From Pteria penguin (lineage: Eukaryota > Mollusca > Bivalvia > Pterioida > Pteriidae): a stretch of 64,000 nt of DNA. The stretch spans positions 62,287,393-62,351,392 of the forward strand of contig CM068581.1 in assembly GCA_035048485.1 (NCBI GenBank), in the 5' to 3' direction. Under the pieces are notes generated by a model, which was not told the DNA's origin, ran no database searches, and saw nothing but the letters and a program-made list of their open reading frames with translations. The position numbers and the translations under genes were made by a program. This document shows, piece after piece, positions 23,709-35,675 of the stretch. Position 1 is the stretch's first letter. Each line of letters begins with the position of its first letter.

Positions 23709-24779
23709 TATGTACATGTATTTTTGGTTGTACTCAATGTACATGTATAAAATATATATATAGGTATTTTACCAAAGTCAGACAAATCAACGAGCATGCC
23801 AAAAACTACTTGCCCCCTCCCCCTTTCCGATAATAGAAAAACTATCAACTATCATCCATATTTAATTTACATTCATTTCTTACGAGTTAAATAAGGATTG
23901 TACATCGCCATGTTTAGGTTCATACGGTGAACAGAGTTCATGTTATCCAGGTGTTACCATGGTATTTACTGAACTTGCAAAATATTTGAGATTACGTAAA
24001 ACAGAATACGCTATCTCTGTTAGGTCGTCTTTCGGGAGCATATGTCTATGTTTTAAGTGGGCATGGCAAACTGCTCTCGATATCGATAAAAATCAGCGTG
24101 ATGCATGATCTTTCACAAATATAGAGCATTCGTTGGTGGATCCAGGATTTCCATGGAAATATTTGAAACTCATCTTCTATAATGTGAAACTTTTAACCCG
24201 ATCCCATTTCATTTCAGGCGATATACAGTAATGAAGATCATTTCAGTTCCTCCTCGTATAATCCGAACACGTAGACACGAAGAATAATAGATTATAAATT
24301 ATAAACTATGTCACTGAAAATTAGATTTGTTATTGATAAAATTTTGACTACCCTGTTAACAATGATAATCAAAATGGAAACACTGCTATTCAAGAAATGA
24401 TCATTAATTGATCCTTAAAACCGTTTTGTTCTCCACTACACATAATGTGAAATATTAAAAAGAGAGGCTCAAGTAGGGATTTATCGCTCAGTGTTTTTGA
24501 TAACTGACTAGAGACTGTACTCGCTTCTCTGCGCAAAAAAAAAAAGACATCAGTTTAGATCAATCCGATGCATTGGTTTGATAATTAATGCAGCCGCTCT
24601 GAGGAACAAGTGTGTCTAAGGAGGGTATCCATGCAAGTTATAATGACAGCAAAATTGGTGAAAGCGACGTAAAACCCCATTCTACCAATCATGCGATCAA
24701 ACACCACAATTCCTGTTATTATTAAAAAGATTTGTGATACAGATGCATAGGTATTGTTGTTTACTATACATGTATATAG

Positions 24780-24884
<105 letters not shown>

Positions 24885-24899
24885 CTATATATTTCGATA

Positions 24900-27855
24900 A
24901 ATGCACAATAGTACATGACTTACGAGAATAAATTGCACATTGTATAGGGGTGTCTTGATCACAATGATCTTCTCGGGTTAAACCAAGAATTCAGAGAAAG
25001 TAGAAAAATTCTGCCTGACAATCAGCACGTTAGACCATTTATACTGATTATGATTCCGGATTACCATATATTAGAGGCTGATGGCAGATGTAATGGATCA
25101 TTCGGGGATGCATTTCACGTCATTAACGTCTGCATTTTGAAAGGTTAAAAAGGCGTGTTCTAAGAGAGCGTCGAGCAAACGTCACTAGCAATTGCTAACT
25201 TAAGAATGTTTTTGATATCAAATGAATACCGGTAAATACTTCACTTAATCAAATAACCTTGCCGACGATAACATTTTTTCTTTTATTATCGACTCGTTTC
25301 ATCATTTTAACAACACAATACTTAGTTTATAAACTAATGGATTACAGCGACCCATTCGAAAAGGGAAAAGCAGAATATTGTAGTTAACGCTACATTTGCA
25401 ACACAGTTTCCGTAACTTCAAATAAGGGTTGCTTGCAATGGACTTTTCAGTTTTCTACCAAGTCATCTGATCCTGCTAATCTTAGAAATGGACTTACCGG
25501 AATGAAAAAATGCCCATTGCACTACTGTATTGCCACAACGCAAGCAGAGGAACGCCTCCGGCATGACCAGAACCTAAGAAGTGGTCGCATATAGAAAGGT
25601 TTCCATACTTGTACATAAATCCTGCCAAGTTTGGTTTAATAATGCATTTTGGTTTTAGAAAAGACGAAAATAAGTGTATGGATGCTGGACAATCACCAAC
25701 ACTAACTTTTGGAATTCATTCTGGTATGATGAGCAGAGCATTTTAAGATAACAGATGATCATAAGCCACTGCAAAAGATTTTGTAGTTTTTGAACAATGG
25801 CAACATAATGGAGGCCTTTGTTTCAGAGGGAATTAGTACAGTAATTTCAATATTCTATGGGGATTTAAGTGTGTACATGAACATATTTTGTAGATTTCTT
25901 GTATTTATAATCCATAGAAATCAAGGGTTTCAGAGGGAATTAGTACAGTAATTTGTCATTAAAATGAATACTTGTCTTTCATATTTTTATTCTGAATGAA
26001 AATTGTAGCATACAATTATGTAAAGAATGTCTAACACCAAAGAACAAACATCTAAATTAATATACTACATATGCATGTTTTCAACAATACCGGTAATAAG
26101 TTCACGTTGATAAATTTTCTGAACACAATACTTTCCAAAACTGATCAAAAACAGAACAATTTGATTAGTTGGAATATTTTCATAGCAGATGGGGTAATTC
26201 ATCATATGTAACACATATTGCTTGTAATGCTAGATCTGAAAGGCTAAAGCACATTGATGAAACTGTATAACATTTCTCTTCATGAACTGTATCAGAAAAT
26301 GATGGTTATGAGTAGACATAAATGTGGTATACACAGCTAGAGTACAGTGATCGAGAGAACTTGTTGTAATCTACAAAGATAGTAAAGACTGGGGTGTGAC
26401 AGAAAGACCTCCACAAACACTGACTAACATATGTTGGATAAAAGGACCACTTAATGTTGCCTAGTTTCACAGACAACACAAAATATCTTGAAGGACCTGC
26501 TATCCATCTATATACACATGTATATCTATATGCAAATGTGTGATACATACACAGTGACGTACCAGAAATATATAGTAGAATTAATTCTTTATGGAGAGCA
26601 CAGTTTGGCCTTCACAACAAAACATCAAAGCATACAATAAATATTTTCTATCAATAAAGATTCCAGTCAAAAAGCATGTAAACAATTCACTTAATTCTTT
26701 CATTCAATCCTCACATTGCAATACATTTTGTAATATATGAATGACAACCTACGAAATGCTTGAATTAGAAGCCATCGTAGCATTAGAACCTAAGGGACTT
26801 GAGGAGTTAAAAGTTGAGAGGATTTCAGCTACACAGCCTACATCTGCAAAGCCATAAAACACATTCATTGTATTGTCAAACATTAAGTAAAGACATATTA
26901 AGGTATACTACTGAAGAAATGAACCTCCAAATCATATAATACAAGCATATCAAAATTATAATACTTCCTTTTGTGTGTTTTGTTAACAAAATGCTGATAC
27001 AGGTTTGAAAAATAATTTTTGAGTATCAAAAAATTTGTATTTCACCTCTGAATATTCTATATGGATATTTCTCTGTGTGGAATGAAATTAAACTTACATC
27101 TACACATTTCAAATAATAAGGAAGACTAAATTATGGAGAGAACTTTTCCCGACACATATCTAAAAATCAATTGAAAGAATACCATAAAAACCTAAAAAAA
27201 AAAAGTATCAAAAGCTGATTTTCCCATTGACTCATACTTTGTTTAATTAGACCCGTTTTCATTTCCCTATTTGATCATTAGAAAATGACTACATTATTCT
27301 CCAACACAAACAATGGTGTTTGTTCCCCCATTTTTTTGAAAATCACAATTTAAGGTCTCCACAAGCAATTTTCTGAAATTCAATTCATTGGCAATGCTGT
27401 CTGTGTTCAAAATCTACAAGATGGACAATTTCTGATGTCATGAATGAATAGAAATAACAAAAATCTGATACCAGTAATGTAACACTGAGGAGAAAAAAAC
27501 CACGTGGTACAGATCAATCTAATTTAATACCTTACTGGTAGGTGACTCTGTGATAATTATAACTGGAGAACACAACTTGGTTTTTATTGTACAAAAATAC
27601 ATGATCTGTGATTGTTTTTTTTTTTAAGAAGGTAGCACTATTAGTTAAAATGTAATTCAAAACAAAATATTTTAACAAATCTAATAAAAACAGATTTTCC
27701 TTTTCTTGCTTTGTTATAAATCAGCTTTTTGTTATCACACTACAATAAAAGAGCACTAAAATGAAGAAAAAAGAATGAAATGACGAGAAGATAAAGAAAA
27801 ATGCATTACAATGCATTCTGCTTGAGATTGAAACTATTTGAGCTTGTATTGAATA
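24900..27855. other. Intergenic/3' flank of PRDX4, no gene seen
   Basis: AT-rich DNA. A short direct duplication (CAGAGGGAATTAGTACAGTA) occurs near 25,827 and 25,931. A TTTTATTG near 27,585 is AATAAAA on the minus strand and could be the PRDX4 polyadenylation signal. Confidence 0.35.
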
Positions 27856-29174
27856 TTAATTTTTCTCTTTGTTGACTTTGCTGAAATATTTCCAGGATTC
27901 CTTTGGATCTGGAATAATCTGAAATAGAACAAGAATAACACAATCTGTTCACAAAATCTTAGACTTTATAGTGAGAGCAGTTGATCATTTCGGTAATTCT
28001 CTTTTGTTTTATTTGATGTAAAATTTGAAGGTATCTCAGCTACTGCAGGAATCATTCTCATATAGTTTTTATAACCATTCCACACAAACATAAGTTTTAT
28101 AATTCAATGTCTTCTTTCAAGATGAAAAATGAAGATATAATTTCAGGGAATTCCAGTTGCTTCAAGCTTGAAAATATAGCTAATGTAGTAAATGCAATTT
28201 ATATCTGGTAACTTTTGATATTAAATACTTGGAATTTGTTAATAAATGTAGTAAATGCAATTCATAACTGGTAACTTCACATTATAAATTCTAAGCCGGT
28301 GTAGCCTAGTAGATGAGGTGCTCGGCTCGTGATCTAGAGGTCCTGGGTTTGATTCCCACCCTGGGCACACTGGTATTCTGTCTTTCGGAGGAGACAGTAA
28401 AAACCGAGGTCCCCTGTCACGGTAGGCGTGACACGTAAAAGATCCCTCACTGCTTCAGGCGGGTCCATTGCAAAGGTAGAAATTTCTATGCAGTGCATGA
28501 GGCAGATGCCGTCACTATATACATGAAATAACCATGGAGTGAGGCAAAACAATAATCAATCAATCATAATAAATTCTTGGTACTTTGTTTCTAGCACTTA
28601 CAGTGTCTGCTCCTGGTTTCCATCCTGCTGGGCACACTTCACCATGAGTGTCAGTGTACTGGAAGGCTTGCACTAAACGTAGGGTCTCTTCAACGGATCG
28701 ACCTACCGGTAAATCGTTCATCGTGATCTGTCTTAGGACTCCTTTTGGGTCAATGATAAAGAGTCCTCTGTAAGAAACAGAGTAGTATATCAGTACAAAA
28801 CAAAGAAGTTGATGAAAAAGTACTGGTAAAACAAGCTTACAGTCAGTGTTGCATGCAACACTCATCCCCTGCCACAACCAAGCATAACATTTTCAGTTTT
28901 GGAGTATATATTCTTTATATATTTATAAATAAAAGGTAAGATGAGAATTAGGTTAATTATTTTGGAACAATGTAATTATGCATCTTCATGCATTTTTATT
29001 GATGAATACATCACGTACTATAGAAATCACACATGTCAAATGTACCGGCCTATGTTAACTTCAAGAATTTGTGATCCTAAACTCGAAATTCCGATATCTC
29101 AAACTACGGATATCTCAAAGTATTGTCCATGATCCATCCGACTTCGAGATATTTAGGTTTGACTGTATATATAA

Positions 29175-29237
<63 letters not shown>

Positions 29238-32200
29238 GAGAATGAGAGAGAGAGAGATAGATAGATAGTTTTCGAATGCATAAAGTTTAACTGGAGTTAC
29301 GTCCCTTTTCCGCTATCTGGAAGTGTATGGCCAAATATTTGTGCATAAATTAACCATATTATGTAAGGAATTTCTCCAAACGAAGAGTGCTTCTTGAAAT
29401 TTTGCATTTGTTATGCAAAATTAATTCATTGTACAATGTTAAAATATTTTCAGAGGAGTGAAAATATAAATTAATTCATGTACAATGTATTTTCAGAGGA
29501 GTAAAAATATAAATAATATTTTCAAAAATTTTCAATGAAATTGGTTTGAATATGAAGCAAAAACTTTAGCTTCACCTCTAAAATGGAGGAAAAGGGAAGA
29601 AACTCTGATTAAATTTCATGCATTCAAAAACTATCTATACACATGATTTACTGGCAGAATGCAGACTATGTCTGGGATTTCTAAATACTGGATAATTAAT
29701 ATCCAGTAACATTTCTTTCTCTAATAACTCAACATCAATTAGCTGATATATTCAAGCTTCTCTGAGAAAATTTTTTAGTGTGTACCTCCCATTGTAATAT
29801 GGATTTTATCATGCAGCTTTCTTGAGATTACACAATACTCACATAAAAACATTCTCAAAACAAGAGGCCCAAGTGGGCCTATATCACTCACCTGAGTATC
29901 TAGATGATCAGTCATGCAGGAAGGAAGAATTCATTTATTTTTGCATTACTGTGACTAAGTCAACACAAATGTTGAAAATATGTCAAATTTTATTTCAGAC
30001 CAGAATAATAAACAACACTTTTGCACATCCATTCAGGTGATTTTGATATTAAGCATTTGCTTTGTCTCTGCAAGATGTGATTCAGGGCAACAAGTTAGTC
30101 ATTTTCTTTAGGTGGGGCCTTTTGTTGACTGATTTCAAGTCTGGGACATGAACAACAATTGTTTCAAATATTGTCCAGATCCAACTTAAAATGGCCAAAT
30201 TTCATATGTTGAGTGGTGAGAAACATCTAAAAACTTATTTAGATGTGTGAAGAAATGAAAAAAAAATTGATTTGGATTTGAACCGCTACTCTCCAAATTT
30301 TAATTACCATGAAGTCGTTTGGTTGAAGTGTACAAAATTGATAGAGAACCTATAGTACTTCATGTATACTATGTTTCATTAAAATCTTTCACGTGGTATA
30401 AGAGCAGAAGTTAAAAATGTGAAGAATTGTCCATATACACCCTCATTTGGAAGTCTTAAAAAATTAATAGAAAATCCAAAAATTGAGATATTGACAAAAT
30501 TCTGTCGAAGTAACATTCCTTACCATAATTATAATCAAAATAGTCATTAAGAAATCATCAATATCAATTAACTGAAAAACATGACACTTTTCTGCATTGA
30601 AATTACTAAGTCCAGAAACACGTCAAAAAAGCGTAAATTTCTATTTGACGGATCTTAACCCCGAACACAATTTTTGATTATTCATCTTTGTAGATTGTTG
30701 AAATGCAATTAGTTTCCCAATTTATGCACTGGTTCTGGAGGAGAAGATTTTTTAAGAGGGGTACTGTTTTGGGCACTTTTGACCCTGCCCTGGATCCACC
30801 CCTGAGGGAATCTGAATCCCAAAAACAATTTTAGTAGGGGACCTTGAGTACATCATTTCTACAAAGTTTGATCCAAATCTGCAATGCGGTTCCAAAGAAG
30901 AAGTCAAAAATGTGAAAAAGTTAACGACGGACGGACGACGCACTATGACTATAGCTCACCTGAGCCTTTGGCTCAGGTGAGCTAAAGATAGATAAATAAT
31001 TAATAAAATTTCCCCAAGGCTTAGTGCTCATATACCTTGCAAAAACATATGTATAGATTATAACTATGCTTACCTGAGACTGTGTCCTAGATCTTGTAGA
31101 TATACTCCATAAGCTTTTGAGATTTCATGGGTGATGTCAGACAGCAGTGGAATGTTCATGGGTCCCAATCCCCCCTTTTCTCGAGGGGTGTTAATCCTGC
31201 AGTGACATGAATTATTCTAGTTGATGCTTGCATGAAGTCATCATAACAAAGCTTTCTAAGATCTTCATTTTAATCAACAGTTATATTGAAATATTTCTTA
31301 AGCAATCTTATTAAAAGGAATTGAACAAATTTGCAGAGGAGATGCATATTTGTCAGCAGTAGATCTAGCTTTGTGATTTGATAAAATGTTTTATTTAAAA
31401 AAAAAAATGTTTATAAAAAACACATACAGAAATGATATGCATCAGTGTATTGTTTCCATACTAGATACATACCATGCTAGCATTGTGAACTGTGAGTCAA
31501 CAGAGCATGCTATGACCTCTGTGTTAATGTCATGGAATTCCTTGATCCTGTCACTGAAGGCAATGATTTCTGTTGGACAAATGAATGTGCTGAAATAACA
31601 TAACACTGCTGAACTCAGGAATTAATGTTCCACATAGCAAGGTATTCATGAAAAAGGATTCATACTGAGCAGAGTTGAGATTCTTTCACTCAAACATAGA
31701 TGAATGGACCTTCTAGTTAAATGACACTAATTTCTTAGTTCCATTTCAAGTACTACACATGTATGAAGTGGGTTACAAATTAAGTAAAACTCCTGACAAT
31801 TCAGATGGTTTCTTTTTATCCTCTTGCTTTGACTTATGATGACTGCAGGTGTATGTTATGCTGATGTTACTGAATAAATTCAATGTTTTTACAATGGCAT
31901 GTATCAGTCTGACATACTTAATAATCTTTTTAAGATTTCTTGTGACTCTGATTTTCTTCGTCTCTTATAAAATCAGTAAACCATAATAAGAATGAATAAG
32001 GTTACATTGAAATCATGAAGTTATAACAAAATAAAATGGAATCCTCTTCCAATTTTCTTAATGAAGAATTACAGAAAATTGAGTTTAAAATGAATTTTGT
32101 AAATTCTAAGATGAGTATGAAGTAAGAATTTAGAGCTTGTTTAGCCAAGCAGTGTCACTTCACAAATATAGTTGAAAATTTACATGACAAGCAAAAATTG

Positions 32201-34678
32201 GCCACTTGAATTTGAAACTGATTTTCAATATTTATACAACAGAAATATATACAAGGACTGCTAAAATTTATCTCCGTCTTTTTTGTTGTTTTTCTGTTTA
32301 AAATTTGTAGATGTACTGAATAACATTAACTAACATTATCATATTGTGTTTTCATTAGGTTGGGCACATCTCTCTAAAGAGAGACATTCCCTGTTTCGAG
32401 AGACAATATCTCTCTTTAGAGGGATGTGCCCAACCTGTTAACATGATCACACAAATCTGATGCTTTCTGTCCCAAATTAACATTTCACTTACATATTTAT
32501 ATGACTTCATTATAATCTATTACCTACATATTCATGTAAGTGTAAATGAAATATATTAATGAATTAAATGGAGTTACATTTAATTCTCTCTCTACTTACA
32601 ATGCCAATGGGAAGAAGAAAAATACAATGTATTTTCCTTTATAGTCACTCAGTTTGATGTCTTTGAAATCACCATTGATGATTGCTGTTCCATTCCAACT
32701 AGGAGCAGGTTTTGATACTAAAAAGAAAAAATGTACAAATATTACTAAATTTACCCTTCATTCAGATACATTCCATAATATTACATTTCCTAAATATAGC
32801 AAAAGGGAATATTATACAGTTGTGGACTGGGGTTGCAGGGCTTGTCTTTTGAAAAACACAGGCGAATGAAAAATAATGCACCTTAATATGCTTATGCAAG
32901 TGATTTTCGGGGATGAAAGTGTTCAGATATTCTCTTAATGTTAATAATAAATCAACTGTAATAAAAAAAAATACAAGTTGGGGTTTTTTTTGTTTTTAAA
33001 CCTTGTATTTACATTAGTCTCTATTGCATATTTTCGTTCTGGGAATTATGCCCTTTTCCCTTACATTCCATTTAAGGAATGTTGAAAACCACACTCGATT
33101 TCCCCAAGTGCCTGTGCTTTCGTCAGAATCTGACTCCGCCAAGATGATTATAGTTTACAGTGCAGCATCCCTTGGCAACATGATAGACGCATTTTCATTG
33201 GTTAGTATAATGATAATATGCGATGCAGCAACTGGAATACGCTTGCTAGCAATCACACAAATTAATGTGCAATTTTATCACATTATAAGGGCCTAAAAAT
33301 AAACATTGGTATGGTTTGAAAATGACAGACCGAGGCGAGCATAATAGACATTTGGTGAACGGTTTATAGCGCATGTATTCCAGATTTTAAGGCGCCCTAT
33401 GGTGCGTGAGAGCGATCACTCGCCTTAAAAGACAAGCCCTGGGGTTGAGGGCAACAGCTGATCTGTTGGACCCAAGGACGAACTGTTGCCCAAGGCCGAA
33501 GGGCCATCAGTTTAAAATATTGGACCGTTAATCACTATGAATTATATCGAGATATTGTGTTAAGGGTATTACAAAACTATTATTCATTTTAAAATCATCT
33601 CTCATTTAAAGCTTTACACATGATATTTGCCACTCAAATTTTGTCAGTCTGTTGATGTACATTAACGCAAGCATTAACATAATGAATGTCCCAGCAAAAT
33701 AATAGTTTGTTGGCCCTATGTATTTTTGAATTGCAGTTTTTGAAAAGCCAGTTATGCAACTAATTATCAATGTTTGGGAATTAAACTCAGATGCTCTTAT
33801 CTTTTCATGATGAATGTCTGTTAGTTGGAAGAATTTAAATGTCTCTGAGCTTTTGCCAATTTGAAAAATTATGTCTTTTCAAAAATAATATTAACATTAA
33901 CAGGTTGGGTATAAGTTCAAAACGGGATATATACCCCAATCGAGGTAAGATACCCTGTTCAGGGTATCAAAATTCTTATCAAAAGTATGATTACTTCTGA
34001 ATTTCAAAGATGTAATTACAGGTCGCATCATATCACTAAGAGTGGAAGAACTTTTATACGAAAACTTTTTTTCTAATCTTTACCAGATCTGAGAAACAGA
34101 AAGTGATACCACAAGAGATATTTGACATTCATTTTCTCAGATCTGGTAAAAATTAGAACAGGAGGCCTTATATAAAAGTTCTCCACTTTTAGTGATGTGA
34201 TGCGACCTGTAATTACTTATTTGAAATTTTGAAGCAATGTCACTTTTTATAAGAATTTTGATACCCTGATCAGGGTATTTTACCTCGATCCGGGTATATA
34301 CCCAACTTGATTAATAAAAAGGGAAAGAGAACTTCTCTTTCCCTCTGAGAAGACAATTATTGAGTTTGAAAACTCCGAGATGATAGACCGAAATACTGAA
34401 ACATTTTCCGTTATGATATATGACAGTCTCTCAAAATAAATTATTGCAATCTAATGCAAACCCTCAGACTACATACTGACAGCTTGGCTCCACTGAATGG
34501 CGTGTCCGGCTGTTCGTTTTGTTTCTTGGGGAAAGACACTTCTACCTGCAAAAGTAGCACACTGCCCCCCTCCCATAGAACATTGAGGTTCGTCAATTTC
34601 TGCATTCTGACAATGCACTGAGACGATACCATACACAAAAGCCGCAAACAATATACGCATGGAACTGGAGGCCGCCAT
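27856..34678 (-). CDS. PRDX4: Peroxiredoxin-4, six coding exons, complete
   Basis: Typical 2-Cys peroxiredoxin that reduces hydrogen peroxide in the ER/secretory route. Exons on the minus strand: 34678-34477, 32717-32600, 31589-31473, 31196-31074, 28767-28602 and 27918-27856. All introns are GT-AG (GTATGT, GTAAGT, GTATGT, GTAAGC, GTAAGT) and phases agree, giving 262 residues (human about 271). A hydrophobic signal peptide (residues ~7-23) is followed by a Cys-containing extension (Cys33 and Cys40) typical of PRDX4 rather than cytosolic PRDX1/2. The peroxidatic Cys111 is in FTFICPTE and the resolving Cys232 in EVCPAGW. GGLG and a C-terminal YF are the two features linked to sensitivity to over-oxidation. 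No KDEL is present, as in vertebrate PRDX4. Intron 4 hosts a 1.1-kb repeat element, intron 5 a SINE, and intron 1 several MITEs. Confidence 0.96.
28294..28560 (+). mobile_element. tRNA-derived SINE, nearly full length
   Basis: The head GCCGGTGTAGCCTAGTAGAT and B box GGTTTGATTCCC form the RNA polymerase III promoter pattern. The body (CTGTCTTTCGGAGGAGAC, CGAGGTCCCCTGTCACGG) and tail (GATGCCGTCAC, then GAGGCAAAACAATAATCAAT) follow. It lies in the last intron of PRDX4, antisense to it. Other copies are at 17,312 (reverse), 19,867-20,165 (reverse, truncated) and 48,792. Confidence 0.75.
29176..29268. repeat. (TA)n then (GA)n/(GATA)n compound microsatellite
   Basis: About 55 bp of TA followed by GAGAGAGA and GATAGATAG, within PRDX4 intron 4. 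Confidence 0.9.
29857..30985 (+). mobile_element. 1.1-kb repeat with palindromic ends, in PRDX4 intron 4
   Basis: Single-unit relative of 7,903-10,773. It has the same left end (AAAACAAGAGGCCCAAGTGG), the same interior order and the same right hairpin; here the 31-nt hairpin at 30,953-30,983 is perfect (14-bp stem, TTT loop). GACGGACGGACGACG precedes the hairpin. No transposase. Confidence 0.7.
32357..32437. mobile_element. 81-bp palindromic MITE, AGGTTGGGCAC ends
   Basis: AGGTTGGGCACATCTCTCTA is mirrored by the right end ATGTGCCCAACCTG, with an internal CTCTCTAAAGAGAG-type palindrome. No target duplication is clear; the leftmost C seems lost. It lies in PRDX4 intron 2. Confidence 0.6.
32836..33441. 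mobile_element. 606-bp inverted-repeat element, CAGGGCTTG ends
   Basis: CAGGGCTTGTCTTTT and AAAAGACAAGCCCTG are exact inverses. The direct repeat GGGTTG flanks both sides (32,830-32,835 and 33,442-33,447). A 90-residue frame inside has no recognisable motif. It lies in PRDX4 intron 1. Confidence 0.6.
33901..34309. mobile_element. 409-bp foldback element, CAGGTTGGGTATA ends
   Basis: The whole element is an imperfect palindrome: CAGGTTGGGTATA to TATACCCAACTTG at the ends, and ATACCCTG(T/A)TCAGGGTAT and TTACAGGTCGCATCA against TGATGCGACCTGTAATTAC further in. The 5-bp repeat ATTAA flanks it (33,896-33,900 and 34,310-34,314). It lies in PRDX4 intron 1, close to exon 1. Confidence 0.7.
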
Positions 34679-34971
34679 TGCTACACGTCAACTTCCTGTT
34701 TCTAACGAGCACCTGTCCGATTAGTTACGTAAAAATAACAATCAAACTTAGTTATGCATTTTTACACTTCTGCTGTTAATTAATTATCGATTCTTTTATC
34801 ATTATTGACATAGCATACTTAAATTTTTACAAACATTTGAATACGATACTGAGGCTTTAAAAAGCGGAAGTAAAGATTGCCAAGGCATCACCCAAACAGT
34901 GGCTGTACGAGGAGTTGTAAAATGTTTACGTGATTTACCATTTACAGATGAGTTCTTGACATATTACAGGT
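34679..34971 (+). promoter_or_regulatory. PRDX4 upstream region with a possible opposing first exon
   Basis: Sequence immediately upstream of the PRDX4 ATG has no TATA box. On the plus strand, a frame open from about 34,808 (AVRGVVKCLRDLPFTDEF near its end) stops at a donor-like TTACAG|GTAATA at 34,971. No in-frame ATG is seen, so this may be a 5' untranslated first exon, part of another gene, or chance. Confidence 0.25.
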
Positions 34972-35370
34972 AATATATGCAAAATCAAGAAATATAGATA
35001 CACCGATAATTATTAGAACGCTTCTAATATTAATATGCCCATGTTTTTGTAAATATTTGCACCTGCAACTGTGACATGTAGTGTACAGGTTCGGTCCACT
35101 ACTAAATAAAGCTATTATAACTATATAAGGCTATTATAGCTACATATAGCTATTGCTATGGACAGGATATGAAGCAAACTTCCGATTCCTGGGCATGCGC
35201 TAAAAACCGCACCTTATGTCCAAATATAAACAGTAGCAAATTGATGTAACATACGTACGAGAGTGTCGTTTGTACTGAAGGTAATTGCGTTGTGAAATAA
35301 TTAATTAAAAACTAATTACCACTCTCCACTTGTGTGTGTTTTATAACAGACTTGCATTAGTATTTCCTTC

Positions 35371-35571
35371 TTATATCGCACAGCTTTTACAAGTTGCTCT
35401 CTTCGCAATCATCAGAAGGAGATCGCCATTTTGGAATTGAAGATTAGACAGCTCGTCCAGAACATCAGCAACATTTGCATCCGCAGTGTATTCGTTCAAA
35501 TTAATTTCACTCTGAATCAATGCACGACAACTAGAAGCAGTTTCCACATAACATTTAAAATTTAACATCAT
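35371..35571 (-). CDS. Small ORF inside the 1,346-bp element
   Basis: A 66-codon frame of balanced, non-repetitive composition (NVADVLDELSNLQFQNGDLL) ends with a CKSC motif. No family is recognised. A second minus-strand segment in the element (EAQKFPVTSIHENIYFEQW, ending 36,052) follows an acceptor-like CACAG. Both could be captured exon fragments or chance frames. Confidence 0.25.
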   Translation of the reverse strand: MMLNFKCYVETASSCRALIQSEINLNEYTADANVADVLDELSNLQFQNGDLLLMIAKRATCKSCAI

Positions 35572-35618
35572 AACAATGGGTTACATCACTATGGCACACA
35601 AAACTAAGTCACAATAAT

Positions 35619-35635
35619 AATAATACTACTACTAC

Positions 35636-35672
<37 letters not shown>
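35619..35672. repeat. (AAT)n microsatellite
   Basis: Trinucleotide AAT run with a few ACT units at its start. Confidence 0.9.

Positions 35673-35675
<3 letters not shown>

Noticed and set aside
26749..26843. Minus-strand 31-codon terminal-exon candidate after TTTGCAG (CVAEILSTFNSSSPLGS)
   Set aside because: Good acceptor and stop, but its phase (1) does not fit the PRDX4 exon 5 donor (0), and no other upstream minus-strand exon was found; the plus strand is also open there.
28560..28877. Single long minus-strand frame taken as a separate gene
   Set aside because: It is PRDX4 exon 5 read through into intron; splice sites at 28,767 and 28,602 explain it.
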